Shown: piece by piece, positions 60,156 to 64,000 of the stretch
How the letters are laid out: each line of letters begins with the position of its first letter
Position numbering within the stretch: the stretch's first letter is position 1
Assembly: GCA_964596685.1 (NCBI GenBank)
Contig: CAZQVA010000007.1
Coordinates: 14,820 to 78,819, forward strand
Source of the DNA: CAZQVA01 sp964596685
Lineage (GTDB): Bacteria; Chlamydiota; Chlamydiia; Chlamydiales; VFKH01
DNA length: 64,000 nt
Direction of reading: 5' to 3'
Notes under the pieces: model-generated
Seen by the model: only the letters and a program-made list of their open reading frames with translations
What the model was told of the DNA's origin: nothing
Database searches by the model: none
Position numbers and translations under genes: made by a program

Positions 60156-61286
60156 ATGTATACCGTTCCCCTTATCAATCCTTTTTCTCTTACGCAAGTA
60201 GAATTTGTAGAAGCTCTCTTTGAGCGTCTTGGTAAGGGAAAGGAACATATTGCGCTTTATTATCGACAACTTATGCGCCATGGCAAGATTGATCCCTTGC
60301 ATCCCTTATTTGTCCAGAATCCGCAACTTCTACATGCCATTGAAGCGCACACTACCATGACACAATTACAAGTCGTGGATGAAATTAAACAAACAGCGAC
60401 TCATAAGGCACTCTTTCAACTGAATGATGGAGCGGTCATAGAATCAGTTGCTATTCCAATGTCCTTTGGCTTTTCTCTTTGCATTTCTTCTCAAGTAGGC
60501 TGTCGCATGGGATGCCGCTTTTGTCAGACAGCACGCATGGGACTTGTTCGTAACTTGACTACCGAAGAGATTGTGGCGCAATTTTGGCATATGAGACATC
60601 TCGTCTCTGCCTGTAAAACCCCTCATTCAGCTGATCTCTGTCCAAGAGATGAGGGATTGTATCAGCAAAGATCTGCCCGTCCAATTCGCAATATTGTTTT
60701 TATGGGAATGGGAGAGCCATTTGACAATTTAAATGCCGTATTACAAGCGATTCGTGTACTAACAGATACTTTTGGATGCGGCATTGGCATGAGTCGCATC
60801 ACAATATCTACCAGCGGCCGTGTTGACGGCATCTATCGCCTAATTGATGAAGCGCATCCCGCAATCAACCTAGCTGTATCGATCAATGCGCCTAATGATA
60901 CGATTAGGGGGCGCCTTATGCCAATTAACCGTAAATTCAATATGGCTGCTCTCAAAGAAGCAATGCTGGCCTATTGCGAACATCCAAGACGTTCAATTTT
61001 GGCGGAATACATCCTGATCGATGGCGTAACAGATCAATTAGAGCATGCAAAAGAGCTCTGTGACTATTTAAAAGGCATACGCGCTAAAATCAATCTTATC
61101 CCTTATAACCCTCAAAGATCATTTCCCTTTGGTACCTCCTCAAAGCAACAAGTTGATATGATCGCCAACTATCTAAAAAGTCAAGGCTTGCAAGTATTGG
61201 TGCGTCAAACAAAAGGTGATGCGATTATGGCCGCCTGTGGACAGCTTGGAGAGCGTTTTGAAAAGATCAAGGCCTATGTTCGTTAG
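60156..61286 (+). CDS. rlmN: dual-specificity RNA methyltransferase RlmN (23S A2503/tRNA A37)
   Basis: Radical-SAM methyltransferase, 376 residues. It has the cluster motif CRMGCRFC after CISSQVG, the SAM site FMGMGEPFDNLNAV, and the catalytic C-terminal cysteine in MAACGQL. A 25-30-residue insertion (CKTPHSADLCPRDEG) follows the cluster region and is longer than usual. It begins 30 bp after the tRNA-Arg gene. Confidence 0.93.
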   Translation: MYTVPLINPFSLTQVEFVEALFERLGKGKEHIALYYRQLMRHGKIDPLHPLFVQNPQLLHAIEAHTTMTQLQVVDEIKQTATHKALFQLNDGAVIESVAIPMSFGFSLCISSQVGCRMGCRFCQTARMGLVRNLTTEEIVAQFWHMRHLVSACKTPHSADLCPRDEGLYQQRSARPIRNIVFMGMGEPFDNLNAVLQAIRVLTDTFGCGIGMSRITISTSGRVDGIYRLIDEAHPAINLAVSINAPNDTIRGRLMPINRKFNMAALKEAMLAYCEHPRRSILAEYILIDGVTDQLEHAKELCDYLKGIRAKINLIPYNPQRSFPFGTSSKQQVDMIANYLKSQGLQVLVRQTKGDAIMAACGQLGERFEKIKAYVR

Positions 61287-61289
61287 TAT

Positions 61290-61311
61290 GTGAGTTCGAT
61301 GTAAAATCGGC
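61290..61311 (+). repeat. R5 motif after rlmN
   Basis: GTGAGTTCGATGTAAAATCG then GCC, beginning 3 bp after the rlmN stop, in the same orientation as the gene. See the dispersed-motif finding. Confidence 0.5.
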
Positions 61312-61322
61312 CTTACGCAGCG

Positions 61323-61523
61323 TTAGTAAAAGGGAAAGAGCAACCGTGTTGTTACTCTCCCTGTAAAATTATTGGGCCATGCGGGCTTCATGGACTGCCA
61401 TAATTTAATCCGTATTTGATCGCTGCATAAGGGAGCTGATGCATGCTGCGTTTCTGGCTCATTCTGGTTCAGCTCTTGAATCAGTGCTTTAAAGTCATGT
61501 GTCATGATTTTAAAGCGTAACAT
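61323..61523 (-). CDS. possible small protein, weak support
   Basis: A 66-codon minus-strand frame (MLRFKIMTHDFKALIQELNQ) starting 10 bp after the stop of the following uncharacterised gene. It has no convincing ribosome-binding site. It could be translationally coupled or a chance frame; no homology is recognised. Confidence 0.25.
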   Translation of the reverse strand: MLRFKIMTHDFKALIQELNQNEPETQHASAPLCSDQIRIKLWQSMKPAWPNNFTGRVTTRLLFPFY

Positions 61524-61532
61524 AGAGAGGGA

Positions 61533-62693
61533 TTAAAACTTGAGAGCAAGTTTTAATCGGCCAATCACCAATGCAATATATTCCAAAAGAGCTAATAAAT
61601 GGATCTTCAGCGAATCACTCGCCCTATGAAGCACTTCTATAATATGCTGAACGATTTCATTCGCTCTATCCATAAAAGTCTTATAAGTGACTTCAGGCAA
61701 ATTAGCCAAAGGCACCACCGACTCCACTCTCTCTTCGTCACTCTCTAATGAAGGAGGGGGCTCTCTTGAGATCAGCGACGAAGGCAGGGACGGAGACGAT
61801 TTTTCATCTTCTAGATCAAAAACTATCTCTCGTGGTGTTCGTGGAGTAAGCGCCTCTTCAAGTTCTTCAATAGTACCGCATGTTAAAACACTTGTCGCTT
61901 GTCCAAGTAAAAGGGGTAATGCATCCCGGCCAGAGAGTTGTAAAAGCAAAAGCCATGCTAATACTTCACTATCTACCACCCAAAATGCATGAGAGGCTGA
62001 AAGTTCACCTTCAGTAGATAGGCTGAAAGAGTGCGGTCCAAAATTCAATACACCTGAAGATATAGCACACGTACCATCTTTGGCAATAAGAGGCAGAGAA
62101 CCTTCGCCATCAGCAATTCGATGGATCTCTTCAACATGCTCTAACCCCAAGGAAGCTAGCTGAGAGCAGGAGAGTTCTCTTGGATCCACAATAACGATTT
62201 TAGAATCACCTGAGTTTGCCTTATCTGGCACAACAAGCACAAGCGCACCATGAGGAAAATCCTCTTGCGATCTATGTGCAGCCTGAGTCATTAAGGTGGC
62301 AACGGCATTTAATTGCTCGCTAGGCGGCTTTTTCTGTAAATGAGGAAAATGCTTCTTTACCAAATCCTTTAAGTGCGGGTGCGCCATTGCATGAGTAAAT
62401 TGTCGCGCTGCCTCAGAAGGTTTACGTGTAAAAGGATATCGGGCTCTTGGGTCATAATATACCCCTGCTTTCTGCATCTTTTGAAAGAGATGAGCCGTCG
62501 CAGCCTGTAAACGAGCGGCAGTCCGTTGCGAGCATAAAAGCGTTGTTTGTTGTCTCTTAGATCCCACTCTTCTTTCAAAGTGCATTTGAACAAAACCAGG
62601 AGGAGGAGGCGTGCCAGGTGATGCGTAGCCTGATGAAAAGTGTTGTGAGAAATCAGATGGTAGATTTCCTGATCGCGTGCTCTGTGTATACAT
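61533..62693 (-). CDS. uncharacterised protein, serine/proline-rich regions
   Basis: About 386 residues from ATG 62693 (MYTQSTRSGNLPSDFSQHFS), preceded by GGAGGGC. A longer frame from 62756 exists. The N-terminus is rich in Ser, Pro and Gly and looks disordered. The middle has a folded-looking region (ALVLVVPDKANSGDSKIVIV). A serine/proline/glutamate-rich linker precedes an amphipathic hydrophobic C-terminus (SLKIHLLALLEYIALVIGRL). The polar disordered N-terminus is the kind seen in type III effectors, but that is a guess; no family is recognised. Confidence 0.6.
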   Translation of the reverse strand: MYTQSTRSGNLPSDFSQHFSSGYASPGTPPPPGFVQMHFERRVGSKRQQTTLLCSQRTAARLQAATAHLFQKMQKAGVYYDPRARYPFTRKPSEAARQFTHAMAHPHLKDLVKKHFPHLQKKPPSEQLNAVATLMTQAAHRSQEDFPHGALVLVVPDKANSGDSKIVIVDPRELSCSQLASLGLEHVEEIHRIADGEGSLPLIAKDGTCAISSGVLNFGPHSFSLSTEGELSASHAFWVVDSEVLAWLLLLQLSGRDALPLLLGQATSVLTCGTIEELEEALTPRTPREIVFDLEDEKSSPSLPSSLISREPPPSLESDEERVESVVPLANLPEVTYKTFMDRANEIVQHIIEVLHRASDSLKIHLLALLEYIALVIGRLKLALKF

Positions 62694-62793
62694 TTTGCCC
62701 TCCAAAACGGCGCAACTCTTAACACAAGATTTACCAAAAGCACACGATATCTTCAACTTATTTTATTTTTTTAATGCCAACGCAAAACGAAAA

Positions 62794-62815
62794 GCCGATT
62801 TAAAGTCGAACTCAC
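62794..62815 (-). repeat. R5 motif downstream of the 62826 gene
   Basis: Reading on the minus strand, GTGAGTTCGACTTTAAATC then GGC lies about 10 bp after the stop of the gene at 62826-63833. It is an exact match to the recJ-linked core. Confidence 0.55.
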
Positions 62816-62825
62816 TCTACAAGGT

Positions 62826-63833
62826 TCAGATCTTGAAAATCTGATCTCCAACTGCCCAACCAACAGATTCCTCTGAAAATGTAGAAAATACACCCAGGGA
62901 TAATGCCGTAAAATCCCTCGTCAGTTTATTTAAATCATGATCGCGGGATGCAGCAGCAAGATCTTTGTTCAATCGGTTGGATGTGAGTTTAAACGGACGA
63001 TAATTACCTGCCGTACTTTCAGTATGATCTTCCCATTCGATTACAGGCGTCAGAGCTATATTTTGTGCAAAAAGACGTTGAGCTACATGGGAAGCACTCT
63101 TGGTTTTTACTTCAAAAATAGCTGGCTTCTTCTGCCCTGTAAGTTCGACACAAGCTAACGGATTGTTGTTCCTGCTAAAACATTCTTCTAAGGAAAGAGC
63201 CTCTGATGTCAATGCATTCATCTTCATAGCAGTAGCAGCCGTAAACCCTGGTTGTCTGAGCATTTCAAGAGCAGCTAAGGCTTCAAAAAAAGGACTCTCT
63301 ATCACTTCTGTTATAGTCTCTGCAGTCGCCCAGTCATCATAAGCAGGTGCCTTATACACTCCTTTTGTACTTCCAAGCATTGTAGTAAAAAGTGGATCGA
63401 CTCCCTCTTGATTTTCCTTAAATCGCATAGGAATTTTTTTATCTTCTCCGACAGCTGCCCACAAAGTATGCATCTGCCTAAAGTTGTGGCTTGTTCGCCA
63501 ATCAACGATCGCAAGCATATTTTCAAGGGGGTTGATGATCTCCTCGCCCTCGAAACAAACCCTTGCCACCGACGCCTTTCCTGCACAGCGGGGAGCCTTT
63601 TCAAGTTGCTGTAGACGACAACGATGTCCTTCTGTCGCACGAATAGCTTCTACGATTCCATTGAAAGCAGACCTACTAGCTGCATCTAGGACAAGCGCCT
63701 CATACTTGGTCTGTGAACGTGTTTTTGGTGGCTGATAGTCGTTGACACACCGACTAGACGCTACTGACTGGCAAATGTTTAAACCATCAACCAAACGGGC
63801 GCGATACTCAGGATAAACAGCAGCAATAGTCAT
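62826..63833 (-). CDS. uncharacterised protein
   Basis: 335-residue protein that I cannot assign to a family. It begins MTIAAVYPEYRARLVDGLN with AAGGTAAG upstream. It looks globular without signal peptide or membrane segments. The stretch ACVELTGQKKPAIFEVKTKS, together with the EVK-type pattern, faintly recalls nuclease-like folds but is not enough to name one. It is oriented like the gene before it, separated by 131 bp, and may share its regulation. Confidence 0.6.
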   Translation of the reverse strand: MTIAAVYPEYRARLVDGLNICQSVASSRCVNDYQPPKTRSQTKYEALVLDAASRSAFNGIVEAIRATEGHRCRLQQLEKAPRCAGKASVARVCFEGEEIINPLENMLAIVDWRTSHNFRQMHTLWAAVGEDKKIPMRFKENQEGVDPLFTTMLGSTKGVYKAPAYDDWATAETITEVIESPFFEALAALEMLRQPGFTAATAMKMNALTSEALSLEECFSRNNNPLACVELTGQKKPAIFEVKTKSASHVAQRLFAQNIALTPVIEWEDHTESTAGNYRPFKLTSNRLNKDLAAASRDHDLNKLTRDFTALSLGVFSTFSEESVGWAVGDQIFKI

Positions 63834-63955
63834 ATATTCTTACCTTATAATTTAAATTAAATTAAAAAGTAATTTTACAGTACATTTACTTAAAATGCAA
63901 GGAGATCTCAATAGAGGTCATAGAGTTGATTGGTGAACTGTACAGGAAAAAAAAG

Positions 63956-63984
63956 AAAACCTCCTGAGGAGGGCAGGAGGTTTT
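63956..63984. terminator. hairpin near the right edge
   Basis: AAAACCTCCT facing AGGAGGTTTT with a short loop, with A-rich sequence on the left. It is compatible with a terminator for a gene entering from either side, most simply one reading leftward from beyond the window. Confidence 0.55.
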
Positions 63985-64000
63985 GCTAAAGGAAAAACTT

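Overview
The window is a chromosomal segment of a member of the Chlamydiota, probably a non-Chlamydiaceae ('environmental') lineage. The evidence is a set of chlamydial hallmarks: a type III secretion block in the order sctU-sctV-copN-scc1-malQ, an Hc1-like histone, a MOMP-like porin, a fused SecDF, a CdsZ/CT398-like coiled-coil zinc-ribbon protein, a CT865-like gene beside glgB, and the order sppA-polA-coaE-rho. The short MOMP-like protein, an extra DUF1207 protein, two multidrug efflux systems and a rich set of short palindromic repeats argue against Chlamydiaceae proper. The species is not identified.

Layout. 1-5515: 5' part of mnmH (minus strand, runs off the left edge), then a TolC/EmrA/EmrB-like efflux operon ending in hemD. 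5506-6190: stacked and nested repeats. 6223-12886: type III secretion and malQ. 13081-14598: a transglutaminase-like/TPR protein. 14602-15242: repeats. 15243-20272 (minus): glgB, CT865-like gene, mtaB and marC in one overlapping operon. 20492-22542 (minus): MOMP-like and DUF1207 envelope proteins. 22826-24983 (minus): peroxiredoxin, tRNA-Arg, glyS. 25085-27122: PEBP-like protein, an endonuclease-family gene broken by a repeat, and an FMN reductase. 27270-33608 (minus): recJ and secDF. 34072-41167 (minus): ccoN and an RND efflux operon, bracketed by half-copies of one repeat family. 41304-43006: rnpB, ogt, tRNA-Ala and a CoiA-like gene. 43132-51176: rpoD, cdsZ-like gene, sppA, polA, coaE and rho. 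51525-53672: YjbH-family outer-membrane protein. 53676-56512: repeat, a frameshifted small ORF, then a CIRCE/sigma70-controlled groESL operon. 56621-61286: hctA-like gene, ileS, tRNA-Arg overlapping the ileS end, and rlmN. 61323-63833: uncharacterised proteins.

The most unusual content is repetitive. At least four families of imperfect palindromes without coding capacity (called R1-R4 here) sit between genes, inside one gene and inside each other. R1 (about 160 bp) is flanked by TA. In the broken gene at 25.6-26.6 kb, removing R1 plus one TA restores the reading frame exactly. R2 (about 310 bp) carries CACAGAG-type inverted arms, and one copy holds a nested R4. R3 (about 165 bp) lies 2 bp after the rho stop. 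R4 is short and flanked by 3-bp duplications at two of its copies. A fifth, motif-sized repeat (R5, core GTGAGTTCGACTTTAAATC) recurs in intergenic DNA, several times just after stop codons. No transposase gene is present, so any mobilising enzyme would have to be encoded elsewhere.
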